Part shown: positions 1-59,708 of the stretch, piece after piece | Layout of the letters: each line of letters opens with the position of its first letter | How positions within the stretch are numbered: position 1 is the first letter of the stretch | Assembly (NCBI GenBank): GCA_964023205.1 | Contig: OZ026834.1 | Span: 45,017,909-45,081,908 of the forward strand | Reading direction: 5' to 3' | Source: Lutraria lutraria | Lineage: Eukaryota; Mollusca; Bivalvia; Venerida; Mactridae | DNA length: 64,000 nt | Notes under the pieces: generated by a model | Database searches by the model: none | What the model was told of the DNA's origin: nothing | Seen by the model: only the letters and a program-made list of their open reading frames with translations | Position numbers and translations under genes: made by a program

Positions 1-1269
1 TTATTAACCTATTTCTGTCCAATTCATTTTAAATCATTTCCACAAACATTTTAGTATGTATTTACAGCAAAGTTATATCTTACACTGTTAATCTCTGTGG
101 TTTTCAAATCTTGTCAATAACTATTGCAATAGTATCGCAATAGTTTCCAGCAATAGCAATAGTACTATCATCAATATCAATAGTATTGCAATAGTCAAAA
201 CTGGACCAAATAGTCACCCCTATTCAGTATAGCAGTTAGCACTGCTTGAGATCACAATTCACATTGTTAGTTTATGTATTTAAGTAAGTAGCAGATGTAC
301 TATGCACAAGACTAATAAAATATCTGTCTGTCTTAATATATAAATTATAATGATGCAAAATCATAGCAAGTAAAACACAGTGAAAAAGCCCATTATATTT
401 TCTAACTTATAAATCTTTCTTATATTTCATATTCTATAATTCAGACAAACAGGAATGCTTTTCCAGTGACTGTGTCAGTATTGCTGCCTAATGATGGGTA
501 CGTACATATATATCAACAAGTATGGAACATTATAAAAGTTCCTGAGAAAGACATTTATATATATAATACAATGTAGCATTGCTCAGCATTAGCCGTAATG
601 ATAATAATATAACAAGAACACATTGTAATTATTCTCCATTTTTCTTTATTTTTAACAGTATAGTCATAATAACAATATTTATGTACATTTTAAGAAATTA
701 AATGAAAACACATGCATACAATAAAATAAAAAAAATGATCTAACAGACAATGATTTTATTAAGTTTTCAGTGTTTTGAATGAAGGTATCAAAAACAATTT
801 TTCCCAGGCATATTCATTTACAAATGTATTTCAAAGCTATCTTTGAATTACACAAAGAAATTTCTATTAGAAATATTTCATTTACATGTGTTTGCCTATC
901 AGTAATGAAGTGTGATGTGTTTGACTATCAGTATCAGTAATGAAGTGTGATAAAACCAATATATGGTACCATCACATACACAAATGTGCTAGTTTTTTTT
1001 AATAATTTGATACAAAAATCATTCCAATATTTAGTTATATGGTAACAATTGTATCAAAAAGGGTCATATATTAAATACACGAACATCAACTAAAGGTTAT
1101 ATCTATCTCACAATTTGTAAAAATACTCCTTCCTTCATATGTCAATTGCCAATAACCATACTTACAACCTCTTAGTACATGTATTTTGACAACTATTTAA
1201 CAGATGGAATACCAATTAACTACACAAGTCTGTGAAAAGCACTCAAGTACATGTACCATCTCTCCAGTT
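1..1269. other. SRP9 downstream flank, no gene seen
   Basis: This is AT-rich sequence with no convincing reading frame. Around 120-200 it has a loose run of CAATAGT-like words. It may include distal SRP9 3'UTR, which cannot be decided from sequence alone. Confidence 0.5.
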
Positions 1270-1275
1270 TTTATT
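1270..1275 (-). terminator. Possible SRP9 poly(A) signal
   Basis: An AATAAA hexamer on the minus strand lies about 47 bases past the SRP9 stop. The region is AT-rich and other hexamers occur further left, so the used site is uncertain. Confidence 0.35.
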
Positions 1276-1321
1276 GTTCCATACATGTAGATCCAAATTT
1301 TTGACATTATTTACAGAAGTA

Positions 1322-1417
1322 TCATTTCTCTTTGGAAGCCATATGTCTCATTAGTTGACTAGTTAATTTCTCAAGCTTCTTTACATCTTGTGCATGTTCA
1401 GTTCTGTACTGCAAACA
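1322..1417 (-). CDS. SRP9: SRP9 coding exon 3 (terminal)
   Basis: It encodes 31 residues, CLQYRTEHAQDVKKLEK to MASKEK, then TGA. The acceptor is TTCCATTTCAG. Confidence 0.95.
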   Translation of the reverse strand, partial: CLQYRTEHAQDVKKLEKLTSQLMRHMASKEK

Positions 1418-2181
1418 CTGAAATGGAAATCATGAACACAAGTACTGCAACAATTATTTATTTAGTTATAAACATTCACAGAAACAAATAACGATTTACA
1501 AAATTAATGACAGTGATGAGTAACTCATGTTAGTTGTTACAATATACAGAAAATTAATATTTTATGCTAAAGAATGTCTTAATGATTAAAAATAGGAACA
1601 ATATGAAATGAATACAAACCACTGCATCATCTGTGACTTTGATTTCCAACTTCCCATCACAGTGCCTGTACTTGGTCACAAATCGGCACTGTAAAATGAA
1701 TAAATTTCATGTAACATCAATCAATGCTTCATAATGAACTTAAGAAGTTTAGATTTTAAGATATTTTGTATATACAGACTTTATTAATAGAAATAACTAT
1801 TCTCAGTGTTCCTTTTAATGCTGAAATATACAAATTAGCATCTATTAGTAATTACACAGCTAAAAAATTCAGTTCAGAGATCTATGTAGTACAATGTACA
1901 TATTAAGTATTTGACTCCCATTATTTTAAATATACACATGTATGACTGAAGAGAAAATTGACGCAAATAACCAGGAAACAGGATTTTTATTTAGTAACTC
2001 ATAATCAACTTTAATAAAGAAAAATAAATCCAATCCATGATGAAATGTACCACAACTCAGTACTGAAGTGTTCGGGGAACTTCCATTTTCAGATGAAACA
2101 TACCAGTGACACATATATAAATAACAATAAAACAACATTAATCACAACAATATTGTACTTAATTCCAAATGCAAAAATGCT

Positions 2182-2215
<34 letters not shown>

Positions 2216-3075
2216 AAGAGCCCTGCATATAAATTATTATGATATATTATCATTAACGGAAGAAAAACGTTAATTATATAATTCTATTAAACACTTCAGC
2301 AGTGGTGCACTTCACCCTATACTTAAATTCATCAAACTTCAAAGAAATGACAAGACAAATGTCTTTATCAGTAATAAATAGTTCCCACATCTACAATATT
2401 TACCTCCCTTGGCGGCCATCTTGCTTGGCAAATTTCTTATGCGCTTAGTAGAAAAAATCAGAAAATTGGTTATTAAACGACTTAATTTATAAAAGATAAC
2501 TTAATCATGAAGTTGGTAAGGCCACAATCACATCAGGTTTAAGAAAATGTAGTTGTCACATATAAATATCCTATATTTAGAATTATCAAAACAAAAATAT
2601 AAATATCTTCTATTAGTGCTTGCTGAATTTGCCAAGCAAGATGGCTGCCAAGGGAGGTAACTATTGTAGATGTGGGAACTATGTATAAACGTAACAGGAC
2701 AAAGTCTCACACTAGCATCATAATCATTTATTCATTACTGATTACTCCAATTTCCAAAGTTTAAACAACAATATGGTCCATTGACTTAAGTTTCAGATTT
2801 TTTGTCTGAAATACATCAGAACAAATAATAAAACAATTGAAAAATATATCATAAAAATTTCGAAGTCAACTACCTTGACATTAATATCATAAATTCATAC
2901 CAGTACGGTGCAAGTCATTTTAGACGAAATAAATCTTATCCGATTACTTATCCACTAAAACTGAAAGTAGGCTATTTAAACACTTAGCAATTATTTAACT
3001 TACTTTCATAGGGTCATTCACATAAAGTCGCTCAGTAGCTTTAGAAAACTCTTCCCATGAAGTGAGAAACGTCAT
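1322..3075 (-). CDS. SRP9: Signal recognition particle 9 kDa protein, three coding exons
   Basis: The spliced minus-strand exons 3075-3004, 1688-1620 and 1417-1322 encode 78 residues; vertebrate SRP9 is about 86. The N-terminus SWEEFSKATERLYVNDPMK, the middle KYRHCDGKLEIKVTDD and the C-terminal EHAQDVKKLEKLTSQLMRHM follow SRP9 throughout. Both introns are phase 0 with GT-AG ends (donors GTAAGT and GTTTGT, T-rich acceptors). SRP9 pairs with SRP14 on the Alu domain of the SRP RNA in the cytosol and slows elongation while a signal peptide is delivered to the ER; that role is known for the family. The start is the first in-frame ATG and matches the family N-terminus. The stop is TGA at 1324-1322. 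The C-terminal acidic tail of vertebrates is missing. Intron 1 carries an inverted-repeat element. The gene lies head to head with the Ena gene. Confidence 0.96.
1620..1688 (-). CDS. SRP9: SRP9 coding exon 2
   Basis: It encodes 23 residues from CRFVTKYRHC to KVTDDAV, between a TTTTACAG acceptor and a GTTTGT donor. Choosing the donor after GTG gives the family-conserved 'DDxVCL' junction. Confidence 0.93.
2184..2212. repeat. (AG)n microsatellite
   Basis: An uninterrupted AG dinucleotide run of about 14 units lies in SRP9 intron 1. Confidence 0.97.
2381..2679. mobile_element. 299 bp inverted-repeat element (MITE), copy 1
   Basis: The element starts GTTCCCACATCTACAATA and ends with its reverse complement. 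The inverted repeats run about 54 bp with a few mismatches. TA flanks both ends, as expected of a TA target duplication. There is no transposase. A second copy sits at 51119-51427, so the family moved more than once. It is probably a non-autonomous DNA transposon; the TA suggests a Tc1/mariner-type source, which is inference. Confidence 0.9.
3004..3075 (-). CDS. SRP9: SRP9 coding exon 1
   Basis: It encodes 24 residues, MTFLTSWEEFSKATERLYVN then DPMK, and ends at a GTAAGT donor in phase 0. Confidence 0.95.
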
Positions 3076-5495
3076 GATTACTTAGATGAGTCTGGTCAAG
3101 TGAAAAAAACTGACAGCTGGAAATTTTAATTTTAAGACGTGTGTCAAACCGGAAGTTTGAAACTACCGCTTGTAACATTTTTATTTATTTTATTAATTTG
3201 AAGCATGGCAATATAAAGTCATTGATATATGTTTGATTCTTTAAAAAATATTTTTTAACAATTTTCTAGACGTTTTAATGCTAAAAAAACATTTTTCTAT
3301 ATATAATATGCGGTCAAGTATAAACTTCAGCAATACCGTTCCAACTTTACGGAAACGTTAAACTGGTCCGCCGAACTGCGTTGACACAGCACTGCAGCAT
3401 ATCTAACTCAAAATCGTGTTCCGAATGGTCAACATATGATGTGTTGAATTGGAAATAGAAACAGTCGTCGAACTTAATTGAGTTTGTCACGAATTTGATA
3501 TTTGACCACATGTTAAAAGAAGCAATTAATCTATTAATACTGCAATAGACGATAAATATTCAATATTGACACGAACATTTCTGCACTTGTAAATTATGCA
3601 ATTGAGCGAAATTAAAGATAGTTGTTTTAGCGTACAACACAACACACAATTCAAAACTTTTTACAACTCACTTCTCCCGCACTTGTAGTAAAAGAACACT
3701 AAACAGAATGTCGCATATATCATTTTATCACAGCTATAGTACGTAAAGTTAGATACAATTTGATCAATGCGTTTCAGATTTACTTACAATACTTCAGGAT
3801 AACCATGGCCTAAGAAACTCCACTTCGGCATGTACAGCATTTTTTTCTAAATCTGGTTAAAATAAACCGAATTGTTCCATCATTATAAAAGTGCATTTTT
3901 AAGATACAATTTTAAAGTAATAATTAATATTATATTACCAGTACGGACTGAAATCTCATATATAATCAAATTCTAGAGAAATTCTCTCCACAAAACTAAA
4001 TATTTCAATAATTGAATAAAATATCGTTATTCTTTGATGAACCATTGTTTTTTAGTTAATCTTTTAAAGCCACATTAGCTTTTTGGATGTTGAAATTAAA
4101 GTCAGAGGTTCTACCTAACAAAATAAATTTTGTGGGAAACTGACTTTTTTTTGCTATAAAAGCTTTTCGAAATTTTCTCTTTTTTTCAATCTCGATTTAC
4201 ATATAGAAATGAAGCACACTATTTTTAATTATATTGCAAGAAGTAAGAAAAACAAATGACAACATATTTACAAGATGAGGCTAAGAAAGGCATTATGTAA
4301 ATATTAATATTGTTTAGAGCAAGTAAAATGATATATATGTCTTTATTTTACTATCATTTTATCTAATGTTCTTAACTACAAAATTAAAAAAAACCCCGTA
4401 AATTAATGGGCAATCAGCACAGATTTTAAATGTTTTGGTCACTTTGGGGATGTTGCATAACGGTTATGTTATTTATAGGGGCGCCGTATAGCTAGGTACA
4501 AATCTCACGTAGATGTACGATATTATCTATAGGGGTATAATGCAAATAATTATTTTCAAACCGTGACGTTTTAAATGTTGAAATTAATAAACATAATTCT
4601 ATATTTTCCATTCTTCATACACTATTGACATTTAAAACGAGTATTAAACGATAATCTTATTGGGCGAGCACATTGGTTGCATCTGTATGTGTTAAAAAGA
4701 TGCAATTATACAAGACCAGTTCACTTAATTAGCTTTATGCTCAAATTTTGAAATCATTTTTGGCTTTTTTCGTTGGGGGTCGATCGAAGTACTGCCGTGA
4801 GTATGTAAGTATGCCTGGCTACGCGCATGATTTATCTGTTTGAAAAAAATCCCAACAAATTTATTAATTGTATATATTTGGAGTTGTCTGCATGCAGTCT
4901 ATGACGATACTATATATGTAGTAGGTAGATAACATGAACTATTTTCGTGAGAAGATATCTACTGATCTCTATCATCAGTAGGATAAATTACAAAGGAAAC
5001 TAATTAAATAATGTCAAATAAAGGCAACAACGTCTTTTAAGAGCGTCGTTTTATGTACTTTTCTCACACGGAAATTAATTCATACATACAGTCATATCTT
5101 ATGCTGAAATCAATTTCAACAAATGATACTCGACAATCATTCTATTTATCTAACCAACTTACTTGATTTATTGATTCAGAATGTTATAACACATGTATTT
5201 ATGTATATAAACAGAAGGCTAGCTATGTTTCTCTATCATGCTTTAAAGTCAGAGAAAAATGTATTAATACGGTCCCAAATGTTATGTAATATTGTATTTA
5301 TATTTGTCAACTCTGTCAGTCAATTTATTTATCATGCGTATGTTGTTGACATTCCTTTGTATGGACCGGAGGCCTAGAAATGCAAATAGAATACCACTAG
5401 AAACTACTATGTATACAGTATACTTTTTGATTGCTAAAGTGAGTGAACACATCCGAATACGTTTAGGAAACGGTTTGGACGGAATTTACAGCCTT
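3076..5495. promoter_or_regulatory. Shared upstream region between SRP9 and Ena (head to head)
   Basis: These ~2.4 kb separate two divergent start regions and hold no convincing coding sequence. The part nearest SRP9 carries an ETS-like site, and the part nearest Ena a YY1-like CAAAATGGCGTC at 5499-5510. No TATA box can be assigned. The centre is AT-rich, and no repeat family seen elsewhere in the window was recognised in it. Confidence 0.5.
3148..3156 (+). promoter_or_regulatory. ETS-type motif upstream of SRP9
   Basis: ACCGGAAGT, a canonical ETS/GABP core, sits about 75 bases upstream of the SRP9 ATG, a usual place for housekeeping promoters. It is a motif match only. Confidence 0.4.
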
Positions 5496-5498
5496 ATT

Positions 5499-5510
5499 CA
5501 AAATGGCGTC
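5499..5510 (+). promoter_or_regulatory. YY1-like motif and tiny upstream ORF in the Ena leader
   Basis: CAAAATGGCGTC resembles the YY1 consensus often found just downstream of start sites. The ATG inside it opens a 4-codon frame (MASK, stop at 5515-5517) about 150 bases before the Ena start codon. Whether it is transcribed is not known. Confidence 0.35.
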
Positions 5511-5665
5511 TAAGTAATTTGTGAACACGGAAGACAACGGATAAAGCCTTTTATCTGTGTCACTGTGGTCATCCGTGATATATTATAGCGATAAAACATT
5601 GTATATATAATATATTTACAAGTTCCCAAAATAATACTTGTGAAAAAGAGACCCCTGTAAAGAAA

Positions 5666-53334
<47,669 letters not shown>

Positions 53335-54490
53335 GAAATATAGACTGGTACACTTTCTTGTGAATTTCATTGGATAATGGGAACACAGTCAATACAATGA
53401 TGAACTATTCAGTGCTGCATAATTTTATATTTTCTGATCTTGAGTATTACAAGTTGGATCTATTACTGAAATGGTTAGAGCAGAAGTCTTCCAATTGATG
53501 GCGGGATTTCGATCAACCAATCAAATGACTTATCTATTTATAGCTTATAGTATTTACTCATACGTTTACTAACAGAAACACATCATATCAGATGTTATAT
53601 GTGAAATACCTTGTGTCTGTCATTAATATGGTTCTTAAAAAATCATTGTCTTGTTGTTTACCAAAATTTATCTCAATTGTAAATCATTTTCGTATATTTT
53701 CATTGTGTGCACAATTAGACATAATTTTTTCAGACCTCAGATTCTATTTAAATTTACTCTGTCAGAGCTGTTTCTTAGGTTATGAATTTGAACATTAAAC
53801 CAGTCCAAAAGATTAAGCCTCTGATTGGTCAATCCAGAGCTCAGTCTTGAAATTGACCAATGGCTTGACTGTGCTCTGAGACTGGTCATCATATGCAGTT
53901 TTATTATATTGAACCCAGGTTATTATGTACACTATTATCATATTAATCACTGTATTTGAAGACAAGGCCAATAGAATTTTACCTGATATACTTGTAATAT
54001 TGTGTCTATTATTTCTCATTATCAATTTTGATAAAAATATTCGTGGTCAGTAGAAACAGAAAGATGCACTCGTAGGCAATGTACATTGTTCTGGATGTCA
54101 CCCTGAACTTACATTATGAAGCATTAAATAAACTGGAGGATATTTCTGACTTGTAGTGTGTTGGTAGAACTCTGTCAATACTCAATAGTATTGTGTATTA
54201 CATATTTGATTTTTGCTCATTTTGAACTGGTGTGATTTCTTTATTTTGGCTAATCATGTTCTGCTGGAAATAAATATCTTCATTCTTTAAAGACTTACAG
54301 GCTTCAAATGATGGTACATGATAGAGCTGCTTTATGACATAGGACATAGTTTGTTAACCACAAACATGTTTATCTACCTTTGTTCATATTTGTTTAAGTT
54401 CTCCAGTAGCACCAGTCTTTGTACATGATCTTTGTGGTATGCTACTGTCTTGATTATAATTTCTATTTTGAAAAGTAAAAATTGATCAAT

Positions 54491-54570
54491 TCCCCTGTAA
54501 AATTGTTATTCATAGTTCATTAACTGTTCATGAAGAATGCAAGAAAAGTTCCTGAAAAATTCAAAGATTT
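54491..54570 (+). repeat. Dispersed repeat R4, copy 3 (diverged)
   Basis: Blocks 'TCCCCTGTAAAA', 'TTCATGAAGAATGCAAGAA' and 'AGTTCCTGAAAAA' match the order in 15440-15540. Confidence 0.4.
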
Positions 54571-54962
54571 TGTGACCTCTTTTCGAAGGAGATTAGATCT
54601 GTAGTTCTTTATGCATTACCGTACTTACATGATTTTCTATTTTTCTTTTCTAAATGCTGGCTTTATAATAATCAGCTGGCCTGATATCTTGTCTGTTATG
54701 TTTATGATCTACAGTGCAACTGTTAAATCCATGTTGTTAGACATTTGTATAGCTTCGTTGAATGTGTAACTTCATTATTCTATTGTGTCATAAAACAAAT
54801 TAGAAAAAATGTATCCTTGACTGAATTAGATTTACCAGACATTAATGTTTCTGTCTTCAATGAATTTGAGTGTAAATAGAGTCTTTTTTTGGTATTAAAA
54901 AACAAGATGAAAACTTTACAAGACATTTTGACTTCATTAATTCTAGTTTCACCATTTGTTCA

Positions 54963-55146
54963 ATACAGTGCAACCTCCGTACTACAGCCACCAATGGGAA
55001 GGACAAAAATGGCTGTTGTAAGGGGGTGACTATTGTTGAGAGATTGAAAATAGAGAATAAATGTCAATTTGGGTTGCTAGTACACTGGCTGTAACAGGGA
55101 GATGACTGTTGTTTGAAGGTGACCGTTCATGGAGGTTACACTGTAT
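54963..55146. mobile_element. 184 bp MITE with ATACAGTGCAACCTCC ends
   Basis: The left end ATACAGTGCAACCTCC and the right end GGAGGTTACACTGTAT are inverted with one mismatch in 16. 'GGCTGT...AGGG.GTGAC' words recur inside. The ends resemble, but differ from, the 180 bp family of intron 1. Confidence 0.8.
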
Positions 55147-58100
55147 TTGATTGATGTAAGGAAATGTGTCCAACTTGTTTATTAACTCACAATTTGAACT
55201 GTCTGATACATATATGATTTGTATATTTGTGTTATTTTTTATTTTTTTAGAAATGTTACTCTATGTTCGCATTAATATTACCTTTATTGATGCAGTAACT
55301 CATACCAGTGATGTTTATACCTCATACACATGCATGCCTTTCCTTGTTTTTTTATTACTTTCACACAAAAATAAATATCCAATCAGAAATGACATGATTC
55401 AATATGTGTTGTCCGTCATCTACTGCGTACTTACATGTAGTTAATAAAACTAATTAAAACTGACTTCATGTAGACTCCTTGTATATAGACTTCATGTTCA
55501 TTGTGCTTGCCTTTTAAAAAGGCTTATTAGACTTACTCATGTATTTTAGATTAATTCATGTATTTCAATTTATCTTCTAGTTTTCATCATAGATTGTAGA
55601 TTCAAGCATACAATGTTTTTCTCGCACATTATTTTGTACATGCATATGATAAAAAATACACACTTTTCTCTCTCACACAGCATAGAATAGAGATAATTAT
55701 TATTATGTTTATTTAGTTAATCTTACTAATTGTTTGAGTTTTTTAGGTCGCTGTTGTTTCGCATCATTGTTGTCATGACTGTTTTTATTTCTTTTACATG
55801 AAATATTGGTACATGAATATGAAGTCTCACGTCTCTTGGTTTGTATGAACGGAACATTCATGTATTTTTATTTACTCCTCGCTTTAATTACATGATAGTC
55901 CCTAAATTATCATCAAAGGGGTCTGTTTATAATTGTCAAGTAAAGTACCAGATTTGTTTCATTTTCAAATACTTACATAAAGATAAAACTTACAATGATA
56001 ACAAAAGTCAATATGTTTGTAACATTGGATTCATGAATATTATAATTGTACCTTATAAGCCACTCCCCTTTTATTTACCAGTCGTAACATATTGCCATGG
56101 TAACTATTGTTTTATGTTTGTATCGCACTGCTTGCCTGCTCTTAATTTCACTTTGCTGTGACAATATAACTCATTTAAAAAGGGGCATTCTAATTACAAT
56201 ATAATGCTTTTTTATGGATGACCGATGTAATTGTGGACTTTCAGAATTTCAATACTTTTTTAAACATAATGTCTAAATATTCATAAAATGGTGTGATAAG
56301 CATACTGTAATACTGATGAGCTTTTCCAGTTTTAACCTGTACTGTAATTAAAACACTGAAATGTAAGGTATTGTTTTCACATGATTGCAACAAAATAATG
56401 ACATCTGTAAGATATTAATCAGGAAAACCTGTACTGACATTTATATTGTTACATTATATTATTACTATTTAACAAGATAGCATGTTAAAAAAATACAATA
56501 TCCATGTTACATTCTGCCACATATAACTTGAAGTCTGTTCATTATGTGTGAATGTTACAATATTTTTGAGCAACTGTTTGATCTCTTTATTTTTGCACTT
56601 TTTTCTTTTAACAATACTTAATGATTTGTTGAATTTTATTCTTTTGTTTGTAGTTATGATTGATTGGTCTGAGAAAATTGTATTTTTCTTATTGCAGATG
56701 TTGTGATTTTTTCTGTGTGAGATTTTAGGCTAGAACCCTGATTGAGAAATTGGATGCTTTTTTTGGAAAAACTAACAACATAATAAAAAGATTTTAAACA
56801 GAGAATTACATTGCTGTTAATTTCTTCAGTTTAGAATTTTAGACTTTCACAATTTTGTTTATCACTAAGGACTAACTTTTAAGTGGCATACAGTGTGTCC
56901 ATCATGGAAAACGTTCTGATAATGTACATGCTATTGTTTATAATCAATATTATATTTATATACTAACTCTTGAATTGTTTTTTTTACTTCTAATTGCTAG
57001 TTTGAATGATCAGAATATTGTGCTAAAATTGTACATAAATTGCTTACAGCTGTATTTGCTATTGATTTTTTTTTCATTTAGCTGATGTTTTTTTAGACTT
57101 ATTGCTCAGTGTTTTTTAGCATTCCTTTTTGTGTTCAGTGAGTATTTCGTACATGAGAATAGTATCAAATGAGTAGATAGAAAGCTTACCATTTATTTTT
57201 TATTGTTCTCCCCCAAGTTCTTTCTTATTTACACACTACAAGACTAGCGAGTCATTCATACTCTAACTCTACTTTGAAGGGACCCATATTGCGGGTCGTC
57301 TGTAAAATGATTATTTCTTAAACTCAAAATGTATGTTTGATACTGGACCCACTTATTGGCTATGAAAAAACACTGTGGAAAAATGTGCTACCTGGAACTG
57401 GATATTAAAGTATACCCTGAACTAGTTAACAGTTTTAGGCTGGATATTTTCTGGATATATCATGTGTGCTTCACTTTGCTCAGAATTCTATGTCAACCCA
57501 ATTATAACTAAGGTAATGTTGAATAATTTTTTAATGCAGAATCTGATACAATTTGAATGTCCTTTGAAGTTGTTAATACATTAGATATAACTATGTAGAA
57601 ATTCATCTTTATCTTAATATGGTATGTGCAATTCTTACAATGAATTCTATGTATTGTGTATATGAATTTATATGTAATTATGTCTGATTCAACTCTTCGA
57701 CTTATATTGTTATATTTACCTTCATCTGTTTATGATTGTAGTTGATTTTATGTATGCATGGATTGCATAGTATACTCTCTGTAAATTTGTGACAGTCTTT
57801 GTTTTGTTTCTTTTTGTATCTGTCTAATTTGTATCTTTTCATCTGAACTAAGCAAAACGTCCTATGTCTTGTACATACTTACAGGTTTTACTTCTCGGAG
57901 ATTTTGCATATATGTTTGAAAGTGAATTAAATGTACTCCTTACAGTATGTTGCCAAAATTTATCAGATATAACATACTTACTGGTAATCTAATTGAAAAA
58001 GTAATTGCATTTAATTTGTTATGTATTTACATTTTCATTTCAATTCATACATGTATGTAAATGATGCTTAGTCTTGACCCTGAACAGGTGAAGAGTTTAA

Positions 58101-58252
58101 CATACGGTACTGATAAGTTGTACATTGAAAGTTAATGATATTAACTGTATTCAGATTTATATCTTCCTGTGACAAATTGTATCTTTGGCTGTATGAATGA
58201 AATGTAGGTTTTCATGCTTTGCCAATTATTTTACTCGTCTGTAATATTGTAT

Positions 58253-58258
58253 AATAAA
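58253..58258 (+). terminator. Candidate Ena poly(A) signal
   Basis: AATAAA is followed about 20 bases later by a GT-rich tract (TTGTGTCTTGTTGTTGTGTT), the usual layout of a strong cleavage site. Confidence 0.5.
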
Positions 58259-58305
58259 CTTACATTTTTTATATTACGTTGTGTCTTGTTGTTGTGTTCT
58301 CCTGA

Positions 58306-58478
58306 TACCCAGAATTTGGGAATTTATACCCAGAACTTGGGAATTTATACCCAGATTTTGGGACACTTATACCCAGAATTTGGGACACTTATACACAGAA
58401 TTTTGGACAATTACTGGTATTCCAAGGATTTGGGACACTACTGGTATACCCAGAATTTGGGACTCTTACACCCTGAAT
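58306..58478. repeat. Degenerate ~21 bp minisatellite
   Basis: 'ATACCCAGAATTTGGGA' recurs about eight times with spacers of varying length. Overlapping short frames here are shadows. Confidence 0.85.
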
Positions 58479-58519
58479 GTGTGTCCCATCAAACTTGAGA
58501 TATCATAATCTGAGTGGAT

Positions 58520-59480
58520 GGTCTTTCACAGAATGTGTTCAAGGCCTATCTATGACCTTGCATCTTGATGGTAAATAAAGTTTACTTTCTTTGGTTGAAA
58601 TTAAAAAATCATTGATGTTGATTTGGTTGATTAATGTAAAGCTAGGAGAACATGATGATTACTTATATTGTCTCTGTTAAGAATGTGTTTCTATCTCATA
58701 GACCGTAAAACCACCTCTCAAACATGGTCATAGTTCCTTGTAGACCGCCAACATAGTAACTCATAAACAGTGTCCTAGCTGGGTGTTTTATTGCCAAATG
58801 ACTGACAACACATGGGATTAAAGGTTTCAGAAAAAGAATAATGCAAGTTTTACCCATATTTTCAACAGTACATTATATTTCAGTTAATTACTGGCAGACA
58901 TTTTACCAGTATTCCTGGATTCCATGCTATTTCTATTCCTCTTATCTATTCTATTCTATTTATACTGCCTAATTCCCCTTTTCGGCTACATTATATTACT
59001 GGCAGGTACATTAAGTACAAATTTATCTGACAGGTGCAGATTCATGAGATACAGGGCAGGGCAGTCTGGGTATGATACCGTAGCTATTTTTCAAATAGAC
59101 TCCCTGTTTACTCTCTGTGTAAAGCACATATACACGCAAGGCCCTTATTTCCTGGGGGAAAAAACAGTACTAAGCCTCTAGTTTGGTGGAAGACACTAAT
59201 GTGCATCTCAGAAATTTCAGTGCCTTGATAATTTGAGCGGACAATATGCCTATAATATGAATTATAATGTCTACAATTGAATCATCACAGTCAATATGGG
59301 TTATCATACAATGACTTAGCATCTTATTTTAATGCCTTTAAGTCAAATTATTATTCTAAAGTATAATAAAGCTGATATACCAATAAAAAATATATGAACT
59401 AAGGGAAATAACCCAAATTAGAAGTTTGAACGGGTGTTAGACATACCGAAATTTTAAAGTTACCTCCCCTGTGTTTATAT
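58520..59480. other. Ena-GTPBP2 intergenic stretch, nothing identified
   Basis: This is AT-rich sequence with no convincing gene. A few short frames lack family resemblance or splice context. Confidence 0.45.
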
Positions 59481-59500
59481 TTTCATCCGGGATACGTCTG

Positions 59501-59590
59501 ATGCAATATGGCGGAAAGACGACGAAAGATCTCCAGCTGATCTACTTTCATAATCCAGTGAAATGTATTCTGGGGAGATCGCATATTTGA
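59501..59590 (+). other. Two overlapping upstream ORFs before GTPBP2
   Basis: An ATG at 59501 opens a 29-codon frame and an ATG at 59508 a 10-codon frame (MAERRRKISS, stop 59538-59540). Both end before the main ATG at 59634. If transcribed they could dampen translation. Confidence 0.35.
59504..59514 (+). promoter_or_regulatory. YY1-like motif in the GTPBP2 leader
   Basis: CAATATGGCGG matches the YY1 core (AANATGGCGG) about 120 bases before the GTPBP2 ATG. It also contains one of two upstream start codons. Confidence 0.4.
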
Positions 59591-59633
59591 ATAGAAAGCA
59601 TTCACTACATATACGACCGAGCTATCAGTAGAC

Positions 59634-59708
59634 ATGGAGACAGAAGCAGAAAACGAGCGGTATGAGCCTATTGGGGCGGAAAAGATGCCAGCGAATTTAC
59701 CTCCTGAG
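59634..59708 (+). CDS. GTPBP2: GTPBP2 exon 1
   Basis: It encodes [20 protein letters not shown] then NLPPE, phase 0, donor GTAAAC. The start is the first ATG in this frame after the upstream ORFs. Confidence 0.88.

Larger units (their letters stand above)
53335..58275 (+). other. Probable Ena 3'UTR (~4.9 kb)
   Basis: There is no convincing coding frame between the Ena stop and the candidate poly(A) signal at 58253. The sequence is T-rich, holds a 184 bp MITE-like element (54963-55146), and contains several earlier AATAAA hexamers, for example near 54126. Extent is inferred, not shown. Confidence 0.45.

Noticed and set aside
58214..58508. Frames with repeated 'NLGIYTQ' or 'PRIWEF'
   Set aside because: They are produced by the ~21 bp minisatellite at 58306-58478.
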